From Myxococcales bacterium (GTDB lineage: Bacteria > Myxococcota_A > Polyangia > Polyangiales > Houyiibacteriaceae), in assembly GCA_020354595.1 (NCBI GenBank), contig CP070650.1, forward strand, positions 2,678,226 through 2,687,203: a stretch of DNA of 8,978 nucleotides, given 5' to 3'. The stretch's first letter is position 1, and each line of letters opens with the position of its first letter. Below are positions 1 through 6,822 of this stretch, piece after piece. The notes below the pieces were generated by a model that was not told where the DNA came from, did no database searches, and saw nothing but the letters and a program-made list of their open reading frames with translations. Position numbers and translations under genes: made by a program.

Positions 1-75
1 GACGACAAATGCCCAAACGAAGAAGCAATCGAGGGAAGGGATTTGGATGAAGACGGTTGCACCGACCCGGATTAA
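1..75 (+). CDS. C-terminal end of a TSP3-repeat (calcium-binding) protein, partial
   Basis: The first frame is open from base 1 to a TAA at 73-75 and encodes the last 24 residues of a protein whose start lies outside the window. The peptide begins DDKCPNE and ends DLDEDGCTDPD, the Asp-rich, two-Cys pattern of thrombospondin type-3 repeats. Such repeats are common in surface and OmpA-like proteins of myxobacteria, where they bind calcium and act as linkers. The protein ends directly after the repeat, so no C-terminal OmpA domain follows here. The next gene starts inside this one at 47, so the two are probably co-transcribed. The repeat type is read from the motif; the identity of the whole protein cannot be known from 24 residues. 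Confidence 0.7.
   Translation, partial: DDKCPNEEAIEGRDLDEDGCTDPD
31..40 (+). promoter_or_regulatory. Ribosome binding site deciding the lipoprotein start at 47
   Basis: The purine run gagggaaggg ends six bases before the ATG at 47 and is a good Shine-Dalgarno match. It supports 47 as the start over the in-frame GTG codons at 113, 125, 143 and 155, which sit inside the hexamer repeat and have no such site. It lies within the coding sequence of the upstream TSP3 protein. Confidence 0.65.
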
Positions 76-757
76 CCACTCTCTGCCAGCGCCAGCGCCA
101 GCGCCAGCGCCAGTGTCAGCGCCAGTGTCAGCGCCAGGTTCAGTGTCAGCGTCAGTGCTGGTGCTTGTCTTGCTCACCTCCTGCACCCCCCAAGGCGACC
201 CTGGAATCGGCTCCGGTTTTTCTGACGACTTCGAACGTTCCCAGCTCGGCAGCAACTACAAAAAGACCGGGGGCAACTGGCGGATCGAAAATGGGCAGCT
301 TCGCGTGACTGGCGCGAAGAACCATCCGCTGTGGCTCTTGCGAACGCTGCCGAGGGACGTTCGAGTGGAGCTCGACGCACGCAGCGAGAGCCAGGAGGGC
401 GATATCAAGGTCGAGCTCTTCGGCGATGGCGCTTCCTATGCAAAGGAGGACAGCTACCAAGCGACCAGCTACGTGATCATTTTCGGGGGATGGAACAACA
501 CGAAGAACGTCTTGGCGCGAATGGACGAGCACGGGAGGGACCGCGTCGTCGGAAAGCCCCGCAAAGTGGAGCCGGGTCGAACCTATCGCTTCCGGATCGA
601 GCGGGTTGGTGGCATCCTCACGCTGTGGGTGGACGACGAGGTATTGCTCCAAATGGACGATCCAGAGCCCCTAGAGGGCCGAGGGCACGACCATTTCGGC
701 TTCAATAACTGGCAATCCGACCTCTGGTTCGACAATTTGAAGGTCACACCGCTTTGA
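47..757 (+). CDS. Lipoprotein with a concanavalin-like/DUF1080-like beta-sandwich domain
   Basis: A 236-residue predicted lipoprotein. The N-terminus is slightly basic (K2, R8), followed by a Pro/Ala/Val/Ser stretch (14-36), a short hydrophobic core VLVLVLL (37-43) and a lipobox LTSC with the lipidated Cys at 46. The mature part (about 57-236) starts FSDDFER and continues with W-R-I-E-N-G-Q-L, a central FGGW segment, a L-W-V-D-D-E strand and a final D-L-W-F-D-N-L-K-V strand. This is the pattern of laminin-G/DUF1080-like jelly-roll domains that bind carbohydrate or act on cell surfaces; the specific ligand is unknown. It overlaps the preceding gene by 29 bases and ends 10 bases before the MXAN_5187-type gene. 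The n-region, about 30 residues, is unusually long because of the repeat that encodes it. The lipoprotein call is firm, the domain call moderate. Confidence 0.75.
   Translation: MKTVAPTRINHSLPAPAPAPAPVSAPVSAPGSVSASVLVLVLLTSCTPQGDPGIGSGFSDDFERSQLGSNYKKTGGNWRIENGQLRVTGAKNHPLWLLRTLPRDVRVELDARSESQEGDIKVELFGDGASYAKEDSYQATSYVIIFGGWNNTKNVLARMDEHGRDRVVGKPRKVEPGRTYRFRIERVGGILTLWVDDEVLLQMDDPEPLEGRGHDHFGFNNWQSDLWFDNLKVTPL
85..156 (+). repeat. Imperfect hexamer tandem repeat (GCCAGC-type) in the signal peptide
   Basis: Twelve consecutive six-base units. The first four are exact GCCAGC; the rest are variants such as gccagt, gtcagc, gccagg and ttcagt. The array begins 10 bases after the upstream stop codon. 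In the lipoprotein frame it encodes the P-A-P-A / V-S-A-P run ahead of the hydrophobic core. Because the unit is a multiple of three, gain or loss of copies would change the length of the signal peptide by two residues without shifting the frame. Confidence 0.85.
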
Positions 758-767
758 CGGTCGAGTC

Positions 768-1640
768 ATGACGCCGAAGGAATTCGAAATCGCGCTCTCA
801 GACGCCGAGGTACAGCTCTCGCGCATCAAGCATCTGTACGAGCAGTGGTTTCAAGGGATCGAGCGCATCGAGCCCCAGATCGCCCGCAAGCAACTCGACC
901 GCACGATTCACCTCCTTCGCAAGGGGCAACCCCGAAACACCGCGCTCAGGTTCCGGTTTCAGACACTCATCCAGCGCTACACCACGCTCCAGACCTACTG
1001 GCGCCGCGTGGGTCGCCAAATCGAGGAAGGCACGTACCGTCGTGACCTGTTGCGCGCCAGGCGCCGTCGCGAAGCGGCTAGAGCCGAGCGGGATCAGCAG
1101 CGCAGCCGTCGAAGCAGCAATCCGCTCGAGCTCGATCCCAATCAGGACGTCAACATGGATGAGCTCATCGAACAAGCATCGGATCGAATGGACGAGCTTC
1201 TGCAGGCGCCCAAGCCCGGCACGGCCGCCAAGTCCCTCGACCTCGACGAGTCGAGCGTCGCTGCCGCTCCGAAGCCCGCCGCCCCCGCCCCGAAGGCGGA
1301 CGTCCCCGCCGCCACGTTTGGCAAGCCCAAGTCCCGACGTCCAGTACCCAAACGGGATCGGTCGAGCCCCGCGATCAGTCCGAGCCGCAAGACGCCGCCG
1401 CCGATTGCCGCGCGCGCGAAAGGGCCTGGCGAAGCGCGGATGCGACAAATCTACGAGAGCTACGTCGATGCAAAGCGCAAGAACAAAGAGCGCACCGACA
1501 AGATCGACTACGAAACCGTGGCGAAGAGCCTGAAGAAGATGGTTCCAAAGCTCGACCGCAAGCACAAGGGCAAGCGAATCGACTTCAAGGTGATCGTCAA
1601 GGACGGCAAGGTCGGCATCAAGCCGGTCGTGAAGAAGTAG
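768..1640 (+). CDS. MXAN_5187-family protein of unknown function
   Basis: A 290-residue, strongly basic soluble protein without signal peptide or membrane segment. Residues 1-95 form a predicted helical domain containing the stretch Y71-TTLQTYWRRVGRQIEEGTYRRD. Residues 96-220 are charged and Pro/Ala rich and look disordered. Residues 222-290 form a compact C-terminal domain running from RMRQIYESYVDAKR to VIVKDGKVGIKPV, which I recognise as the MXAN_5187 C-terminal domain known from myxobacteria. Its biochemical role is not established. The gene begins 10 bases after the lipoprotein stop, with only a weak purine signal before the ATG, and probably shares its transcript. It ends with TAG at 1638-1640, overlapping the 3' end of hflX on the other strand by 23 bases. 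Confidence 0.8.
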   Translation: MTPKEFEIALSDAEVQLSRIKHLYEQWFQGIERIEPQIARKQLDRTIHLLRKGQPRNTALRFRFQTLIQRYTTLQTYWRRVGRQIEEGTYRRDLLRARRRREAARAERDQQRSRRSSNPLELDPNQDVNMDELIEQASDRMDELLQAPKPGTAAKSLDLDESSVAAAPKPAAPAPKADVPAATFGKPKSRRPVPKRDRSSPAISPSRKTPPPIAARAKGPGEARMRQIYESYVDAKRKNKERTDKIDYETVAKSLKKMVPKLDRKHKGKRIDFKVIVKDGKVGIKPVVKK

Positions 1641-3288
1641 ATTCGTCGCCGCGCAGCATGGGGTGCGTCGCCTCCAGTCGCGCATCGATGGCTTGCTTCA
1701 GTGGACCGAGCGACTGTGGTTGGATCGCGCTGATCGGCACCCCGCGAATTGCTAGCGTGGCCTGCGGGGTTTCCAGCCGGTCGCACTTGTTGTAGACGAG
1801 GATTCGCGGAATCCGTTCGAGACCGAGGTCGACGAGCAGCTTCTCCGTGGCCTCGACGTGCTCGCTCCTGCACGGATCGGACGCGTCGACCACCTGAAGG
1901 AGGAGGTCGGCGTCTTGTGTCTCGTCGAACGTCGCCCGGAATGCGGCAAAGAGGTCCTTCGGCAAGTCGCGGATGAAGCCTACGGTGTCGGTGACGATGA
2001 CATCCCGACCCGATGGCAGGTGCAACGACCGCGAACGGGTATCGAGGGTGGCGAAGAGCTTGTCTTCGGCGATCACGTCACTTCCGGTCAATGCATTGAG
2101 CAGCGTGCTCTTCCCAGCGTTGGTGTACCCGACGATCGCGACCGTGGGTGTTCCGCTCCTCTTGCGACGAGAGCGCCGTTGCTCCCGTTGGCGCCCGAGC
2201 TGCTTGAGCTGGGACTGAAGTCGGGTGATCCGCTCCCTCGCGCGGCGCCTCCCCACCTCGAGCTTGGTTTCGCCCGGTCCGCGGCCTCCGATACCGCCGG
2301 TGAGGCGCGAAAGCGCGTCATCTCGTTGTCCGAGACGCGGCAACAGATATCGCATCTGAGCAAGCTCGACCTGTAGCTTACCGTCGCTGCTCTCGGCATG
2401 CTGGGCGAAGATGTCCAAGATCAGCTGTGTTCGATCGATCACCTTGAGGTCGGTCATTCGTGCAATGCTGCTCGCCTGAGCGGGCCGCAGGTTGCGATCG
2501 AAGATCAGCGTTTCGGCATCGAGTTGCATTGCGCGGATCACGACGTCCTCGAGCTTGCCTCGACCGAGTGCATATCTCGGGTCGACTCGATCACGCACTT
2601 GCAGCACGCGATCGACGACCTCGACGCCGGCGGTGCGGGCGAGCTCTTCGAGCTCACGCAGCGAGTCCTCCGCTTGGGCGGCGCCTCGCTTGTCGCACAC
2701 GTGGACGAGAATCGCCCGACCGTCCTTAGCCGTGACGCCGCGTGCGCGCGCGGCGCGCGCGAACTCCTGCTCGAGTGTGGCGATGATCTCTGCGGGGTTG
2801 TCTTTCGCCTTGGCGTAGGGAATGGGGCCGAAGGTGCGAAACGGTGGCTCGTTGGTTTCCTCCGGCGACGGGAAGTTGTGCCCGTAGTAGATGCAAAGGG
2901 CGCGCTCTTCGCCGGGCGCAAGGCAAATCGCGACGATCATATCGAGCCTCAAGCGAGTGAGGTCGACGAGATCGTCCTTGCTGAGCGGCTCGTTGCGTAG
3001 GTGCGTGTGGATCAAGCGGAGCCCGCGAAGCCGCCCGGCACCAGCGCGCAGGCGACCGACGTCGGGCAGCATGAGCTTCGAGGCGTCACCCACGATGACG
3101 TGGTGCACGCGGCCGCCGCGATCCACGAGGACGCCGACCTGCCTGCCCGTAGCATGCGACACCCCTACGAGCGCGCGGGTGAGGTCCGTCGTCGTGAGGC
3201 GGTCGAGGGGTACGCGTCGACGGTAGATGCGCTGAAGGGCCTTCGTTTCCGAGGGACTGAGACCGCTGGTGTCACCGTAAATCTGCAA
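1618..3288 (-). CDS. hflX: GTPase HflX, long form with N-terminal extension
   Basis: HflX is a ribosome-associated GTPase that binds the 50S subunit and splits stalled or stressed 70S ribosomes. The 556-residue protein carries the HflX glycine-rich signature GGIGGRGPGET (331-341) after a basic linker helix region, then the G domain: G1 GYTNAGKS (387-394), ATLDT (413-417) near G2, G3 DTVG (434-437), G4 NKCD (500-503) and G5 SA (520-521). It is longer than E. coli HflX (426 residues) because of an extra N-terminal domain of about 150 residues, a form I recall from other deltaproteobacterial and some clostridial HflX proteins. That domain contains H94-T-H96-x6-S103-x2-D106, reminiscent of JAB/MPN metal sites. 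The start is a TTG with GAGGG five to six bases upstream, 12 bases after the DUF2804 stop. Last gene of the nagZ operon. Confidence 0.95.
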   Translation of the reverse strand: MQIYGDTSGLSPSETKALQRIYRRRVPLDRLTTTDLTRALVGVSHATGRQVGVLVDRGGRVHHVIVGDASKLMLPDVGRLRAGAGRLRGLRLIHTHLRNEPLSKDDLVDLTRLRLDMIVAICLAPGEERALCIYYGHNFPSPEETNEPPFRTFGPIPYAKAKDNPAEIIATLEQEFARAARARGVTAKDGRAILVHVCDKRGAAQAEDSLRELEELARTAGVEVVDRVLQVRDRVDPRYALGRGKLEDVVIRAMQLDAETLIFDRNLRPAQASSIARMTDLKVIDRTQLILDIFAQHAESSDGKLQVELAQMRYLLPRLGQRDDALSRLTGGIGGRGPGETKLEVGRRRARERITRLQSQLKQLGRQREQRRSRRKRSGTPTVAIVGYTNAGKSTLLNALTGSDVIAEDKLFATLDTRSRSLHLPSGRDVIVTDTVGFIRDLPKDLFAAFRATFDETQDADLLLQVVDASDPCRSEHVEATEKLLVDLGLERIPRILVYNKCDRLETPQATLAIRGVPISAIQPQSLGPLKQAIDARLEATHPMLRGDESTSSRPA

Positions 3289-3672
3289 AGTGCCCTCGAC
3301 TCACCACACCGACAAGTGCGCCTCGACCACACCAAATGTTCCCGTGACGTCATGGCCGCAAACCTGCCCTGCAAATCGGCCATATGGCTGGACGAAGTCG
3401 GTCCGTACGAGACCGAAGTTGGTGTGCTCCTCCCGCGCGCCCAAAGGCTCGAACTCGATGTCGACCTCGTCGGTGTCGAAGCTTCGAATGCGCCAGTGCT
3501 GTGACTCGGGTTGCTGCGGCACGTCGAAACGCACACCCGACAGCCTACGCACTTGCCCGTCGACCCAGAATGCGTTCTCGACCGAGTGACCTCCTTCGTC
3601 GTCGTAGACCTGCGCCGATAGATTGAGACCGACCGCCGCTCCGTCCCTCGAGAAGCCGCTGAGCGACGCCCA

Positions 3673-3675
3673 CTA
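3673..3675 (-). other. Second in-frame TAG (codon 206) of the DUF2804 gene
   Basis: On the - strand the local codons are GAG TGG TAG TGG GCG, giving E-W-stop-W-A. Family members, as I recall them, usually have a charged or polar residue between the two tryptophans, so the stop sits in a conserved motif. A single change from TGG, CAG, AAG, GAG or TCG could have produced it. Confidence 0.9.
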
Positions 3676-4017
3676 CCACTCCGTGATTCGATTTGCCTGC
3701 GACCGGGTCCAGTCGCTTGCGGCCAGGCCTCCATCGAGCCGAATCGGTCGCGTCCCGAGCTCGAGATATCCGGACGAGGGCCAACCCGCGGCTTTGTGCG
3801 TGTAGGCGACGCGCCCTGGCCCCAGGCGATGCAACATCGCGAGTGAATCGCGGCTCTCGACGTGCGCGCGGCCCCGGAGACGTTCCGAGCCCAGCGGAAT
3901 GTCCAGCTCGACGTCCCAGCCGTCGTTGGCTCCAATCGAGACCTTGGCGCCGCGGCTCTCCCACGCAGTCGCCCCGACGATCGAGCTCGGTGCGAACGTC
4001 AACGACCTTCCGAGCGG

Positions 4018-4020
4018 CTA
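4018..4020 (-). other. First in-frame TAG (codon 91) of the DUF2804 gene
   Basis: On the - strand the codons are GAG CTT TAG CCG CTC, giving E-L-stop-P-L. The homologous protein sequence continues at once as PLGRSLTFAPSS in the same frame, so this is a base substitution or readthrough codon, not a frameshift. Termination here would leave only a 90-residue N-terminal piece. Confidence 0.9.
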
Positions 4021-4286
4021 AAGCTCTCCGTGCTCCACCGCAGGTCTGCTCTGAACGCGGTCGACGACATACGAAAACAGGTTGGCGATGTAGCCGAGCT
4101 GGACCAGACCGATGGCGACGAACCATTCCTCGGTCGTGAACGAGATGTAGTGCCACTCTTTGAGCCGGAAGCGTTTCAAGCCGCTGGCGTTCATGTCCAC
4201 GGCGGCGAACGGCGTGCGATAGACGCCGAGCTGCCATTCATTGCCGGCGAAGGGGGCGCTTGGGGCCTCGGGGAGCTGGGCTACGG

Positions 4287-5357
4287 TCATTCGAGCTGCC
4301 GGAGCCGGTCTGCGACGGCTCGGGCTTCCGTGCTTTCTAGCGCGTTTTGCCTCGGGATGGCAGGCGGCAGGTCGGAGATGCGCCGCCGGAGCGCGTCCGC
4401 GCGGGATCGAGCCTCTGCGAGCCGCGTTCGAAACGAGGGGCGCCGCTCCGCTTCAGTAACCAGCGCATCGCGCAGACGGGCTGCCGCCTCGAGGTCGGAG
4501 CACACCAACAGCAGGTCGCAGCCCGCTTCGATGGCGAGCACTCCCGCTTCTTCGATCGCGTAGTGGTCGCTCACCGCTTTCATTTCCAGGTCGTCCGAGA
4601 ACACCGCTCCGTCGAAGCCGATTTGTCGCCGAAGGAGCTCGCCGATAGCTCGCTTAGACATCGTCGCCGGGGAGTTGGGGTCCAGGGTTTCAAACACCAC
4701 GTGAGCGGTCATCAGAGAGGGCAGCTGCCCTACGGCCGCGCGAAACGGTCGCAACTCGATCTCGTCGAGCCGGCTTCGCTCGTGTCGCAGGATCGGCAGC
4801 GCGAGGTGGCTGTCGAGGTCGGTATCACCGTGCCCCGGGAAATGCTTGCCGCACGACAGCACGCCGCCGTCGTGCAGCCCCTCGGCAAACGCGAGCGCAT
4901 GCTCGATCACGGTATCGGGGTCGCTCCCAAACGCGCGATCACCGATCACCGGATTGAGCGGATTGGTGTCCACGTCGAGGACGGGAGCGAAGTCCAAGTT
5001 GATCCCGATCGAGCGCAGCTGTCGGCCGAGCACCATGCCGGCGTCCCGCGTGAGCTGCAGGTCGTCAGCGGCTGCCAGCGTTCGCATCGGCGGTAGTTGC
5101 AAGATGGGCTCGCCGAACCGGGCGACGCGTCCGCCTTCCTGATCGACGGAAATCAAGATGGGCAGCGGCGACAGGCTTTTCGCATGGCACGACTCGATCA
5201 GGCCTGACGCCTGGTCGATGTCAGCGATGTTCCGCTTGAACAGGATCAAACCCGCTACGGTTTTCTCGGCGAGCCAGCGTTGCACTTCCTCCGGCGCGTC
5301 CAAGCCAGGGAACCCGCACACGATCACGTTGCCGGCTGTTCTTTCGAGGTCGCTCAT
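4287..5357 (-). CDS. nagZ: Beta-N-acetylhexosaminidase NagZ (glycoside hydrolase family 3)
   Basis: NagZ removes N-acetylglucosamine from anhydromuropeptides in the cytoplasm during peptidoglycan recycling. No signal peptide is present, as expected. Family 3 hallmarks (numbered from the M at 5357) are the DQEGGRVARF segment (72-81), the NagZ loop KHFPGHGDTDLDSH (171-184) carrying the His of the Asp-His catalytic dyad, and FSDDLEMKAV (253-262) carrying the nucleophile Asp. The longest frame starts at 5378, but that ATG has no ribosome site; the ATG at 5357 has a GAAG purine signal about four bases upstream and gives 356 residues, the usual size. Its TGA overlaps the ATG of the DUF2804 gene by four bases, indicating translational coupling in an operon with DUF2804 and hflX. 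Identity is clear; the start is moderately sure. Confidence 0.93.
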   Translation of the reverse strand: MSDLERTAGNVIVCGFPGLDAPEEVQRWLAEKTVAGLILFKRNIADIDQASGLIESCHAKSLSPLPILISVDQEGGRVARFGEPILQLPPMRTLAAADDLQLTRDAGMVLGRQLRSIGINLDFAPVLDVDTNPLNPVIGDRAFGSDPDTVIEHALAFAEGLHDGGVLSCGKHFPGHGDTDLDSHLALPILRHERSRLDEIELRPFRAAVGQLPSLMTAHVVFETLDPNSPATMSKRAIGELLRRQIGFDGAVFSDDLEMKAVSDHYAIEEAGVLAIEAGCDLLLVCSDLEAAARLRDALVTEAERRPSFRTRLAEARSRADALRRRISDLPPAIPRQNALESTEARAVADRLRQLE

Positions 5358-5466
5358 TTCGCTTCGTGACGGTAGCATTGCTGGTAGATTGCCGTCAGGA
5401 GCGCTTGTTGCTAAGAACCAGTAACAGCTTCTCGGCCTCAGTTTTTCTTGGGGCCCTTGGTATTCG
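5358..5466. promoter_or_regulatory. Divergent promoter region between nagZ and pcnB
   Basis: These 109 bases separate two genes read outward and must hold the promoters for the nagZ-DUF2804-hflX operon and for pcnB, unless either is read from elsewhere. I find no convincing -35/-10 pair on either strand; the best - strand candidate is TTAGCA, 17 bases, CAATCT, a poor match. A ggggccc palindrome lies just before pcnB at 5450-5456. No operator or terminator hairpin stands out. Confidence 0.4.
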
Positions 5467-6822
5467 ATGACCCGAGTTATAGATTCCGACTTCGGTCAAC
5501 GGGATGACGAACAGCGAGACGTTCTCGCCGATGATCCTCCCGAGCCCGTCGTCTATGCACATGAAATCCCGCGACGTCTGGTCGACCAGGACGCCGCCAA
5601 AGTCATTCGACGTCTGAGTCGGCACGGCCACACAGCCTATTTGGTGGGCGGCGGCGTCCGTGACCTCATGCTGGGCCGCAAGCCCAAGGACTTCGACCTT
5701 GCGACCAGCGCCAGGCCGTACGAGGTGCGGGACCTGTTCCGTAACTGTCGCGTCATCGGTCGTCGTTTCCGCCTGGCGCACGTTCTGTTCGCCGGTGGCA
5801 AGATCATCGAGGTTGCAACGTTTCGGCGCGATCCATCGCAGCACTACGAGGTCATCAAACCCAAGATTGCGCACAAGATTCCACTGTGTGCGGGACCCGA
5901 GCCGGTCCGGTTGATCCCGGCGAAGAGCTCGGACACGGAGGGCGACGACGCCGATTTGCTGATCACCAACGACAACGTCTTCGGGGAGCCGCACGAGGAC
6001 TCGATTCGGCGCGACTTCACGATCAACGGCCTGTTCTACGATCTGGAGCGAGGCGAGGTCATCGATTTCGTCGGGGGCGTCGCGGATCTCGAAGAGCACC
6101 TCCTGCGCACCATCGGAGATCCGAATGTCCGATTCCGGGAGGACCCGGTGCGCATTCTGCGCGCGATCAAGTTCAGCGCTCGACTCGACATGGGGCTCGA
6201 CCCCGAGGTGTACGACGGCATGGTTCGTCATCGGGGTGACCTTCGACGCGCCGCGGCCCCCCGTGTCCTCGAAGAGATCCTGCGCTTCCTTCGCGGTGGC
6301 GCCGCTCAACGCTCGGTGTTTCTAGCCTGGGATGTCGGTGTTCTGAGCGAGGTTCTCCCCGAGGTGGCGTCATTCCTCGACGACGATGTGGAAGGCGCGG
6401 AGCTGACGTTCGGTCGCTTGAAGGCCGTCGACGCACTCGCTGCGGAGGATCGGCTTCCGGGCGACGCGGTGTTGATGGCGGCGCTCCTGCTCGGTCCCAT
6501 CGACGAAGCGCTCGAGGGTGTGGGGGACGTCCCGCTTGCCTACGAGGAGTTCGTTCGCGAGCTTTCCCTTCGACTTTCCCTGCCACGACGCTTGAAGGAT
6601 CGGATCCGGTTGCTCACGATGGCCCAGCGGCGCCTCCGTACCGGCCGTATCCAATCGATCGCACGCCGCGAATACTTCGCCGATGCGGCCACGTTGTTTG
6701 CGCTCGACCGAATCGCGCGCGGCGAGGAGCTTCCGAAATGGGCTCGCGACCCGAACGATGCCGTGTACGAAGCGGAGCCACGCGCTCGACGGCGACGACG
6801 CCGCCGAAGGCCGCGTAACTAG
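5467..6822 (+). CDS. pcnB: Poly(A) polymerase I (PcnB), class II nucleotidyltransferase
   Basis: PcnB adds adenosine tails to RNA 3' ends, which in bacteria promotes decay of structured RNAs and regulates small RNAs. The 451-residue protein has the class II nucleotidyltransferase core: LVGGGVRD (59-66), the metal-binding DFD (75-77) in KDFDLAT, RRDFTINGLFYD (181-192), and the neck motif RFREDPVRILRAIKFSARL (222-240). The segment VIGRRFRLAHVLF (96-108) favours poly(A) polymerase over CCA-adding enzyme, which shares the same core. A long loop (about 137-170) separates the metal site from the RRDFTING motif. The C-terminus is an Arg-rich tail (439-450), typical of PcnB RNA-binding tails. No strong ribosome site precedes the ATG, but an in-frame TAA at 5422 leaves no good upstream start. 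Its TAG overlaps the stop of the converging gene. PAP versus CCA specificity cannot be proven from motifs alone. Confidence 0.88.
   Translation: MTRVIDSDFGQRDDEQRDVLADDPPEPVVYAHEIPRRLVDQDAAKVIRRLSRHGHTAYLVGGGVRDLMLGRKPKDFDLATSARPYEVRDLFRNCRVIGRRFRLAHVLFAGGKIIEVATFRRDPSQHYEVIKPKIAHKIPLCAGPEPVRLIPAKSSDTEGDDADLLITNDNVFGEPHEDSIRRDFTINGLFYDLERGEVIDFVGGVADLEEHLLRTIGDPNVRFREDPVRILRAIKFSARLDMGLDPEVYDGMVRHRGDLRRAAAPRVLEEILRFLRGGAAQRSVFLAWDVGVLSEVLPEVASFLDDDVEGAELTFGRLKAVDALAAEDRLPGDAVLMAALLLGPIDEALEGVGDVPLAYEEFVRELSLRLSLPRRLKDRIRLLTMAQRRLRTGRIQSIARREYFADAATLFALDRIARGEELPKWARDPNDAVYEAEPRARRRRRRRRPRN

Larger units (their letters stand above)
3301..4290 (-). pseudogene. DUF2804 family gene interrupted by two in-frame TAG codons
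   Basis: Reading from the ATG at 4290 (which overlaps the nagZ stop as ATGA), one frame runs to a TGA at 3301-3303, 330 codons in all. It is broken only by TAG at codon 91 (4018-4020) and TAG at codon 206 (3673-3675). The three sense segments join without frameshift into a protein of normal DUF2804 length. Recognisable parts are LKRFRLKEWHYIS (38-50) with the following LVQLGYIANLFSYVVDR, then PLGRSLTFAPSS just after the first TAG, TEW-TAG-WASLSGF around the second, and ENAFWVDGQVRRLSGVRF and RTDFVQPYGRFAGQV near the end. DUF2804 proteins have no established function. Most simply this is a recently inactivated gene; readthrough or amber suppression is the alternative. TAG ends at least three other genes in this window, so TAG is not generally reassigned. 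The DUF2804 assignment is more certain than loss of function. Confidence 0.8.

Noticed and set aside
798..1685. A 295-codon open frame antisense to the MXAN_5187-type gene
   Set aside because: Its product is a low-complexity Leu/Ala/Arg/Asp mix with no recognisable motif, as expected opposite a GC-rich gene; the + strand frame matches a known family.
2741..2761. Alternating CG-rich palindromic run as a possible Z-DNA or regulatory site
   Set aside because: It encodes the Ala/Arg run FARAARARG in HflX with GC-rich codons, which explains the pattern without a regulatory role.
3301..4290. Selenoprotein or general TAG reassignment as the explanation for the DUF2804 stops
   Set aside because: Selenocysteine uses TGA, not TAG, and TAG ends several other genes in this window at family-typical positions.
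5358..5378. Seven-residue N-terminal extension of NagZ from the ATG at 5378
   Set aside because: No ribosome site precedes it, the added residues are not part of the family, and 5357 has a purine signal and gives the usual length.
5395..6309. A 304-codon open frame antisense to the first two thirds of pcnB
   Set aside because: The pcnB frame carries all catalytic motifs; the antisense product has no motif or ribosome site and is a mirror of codon bias.
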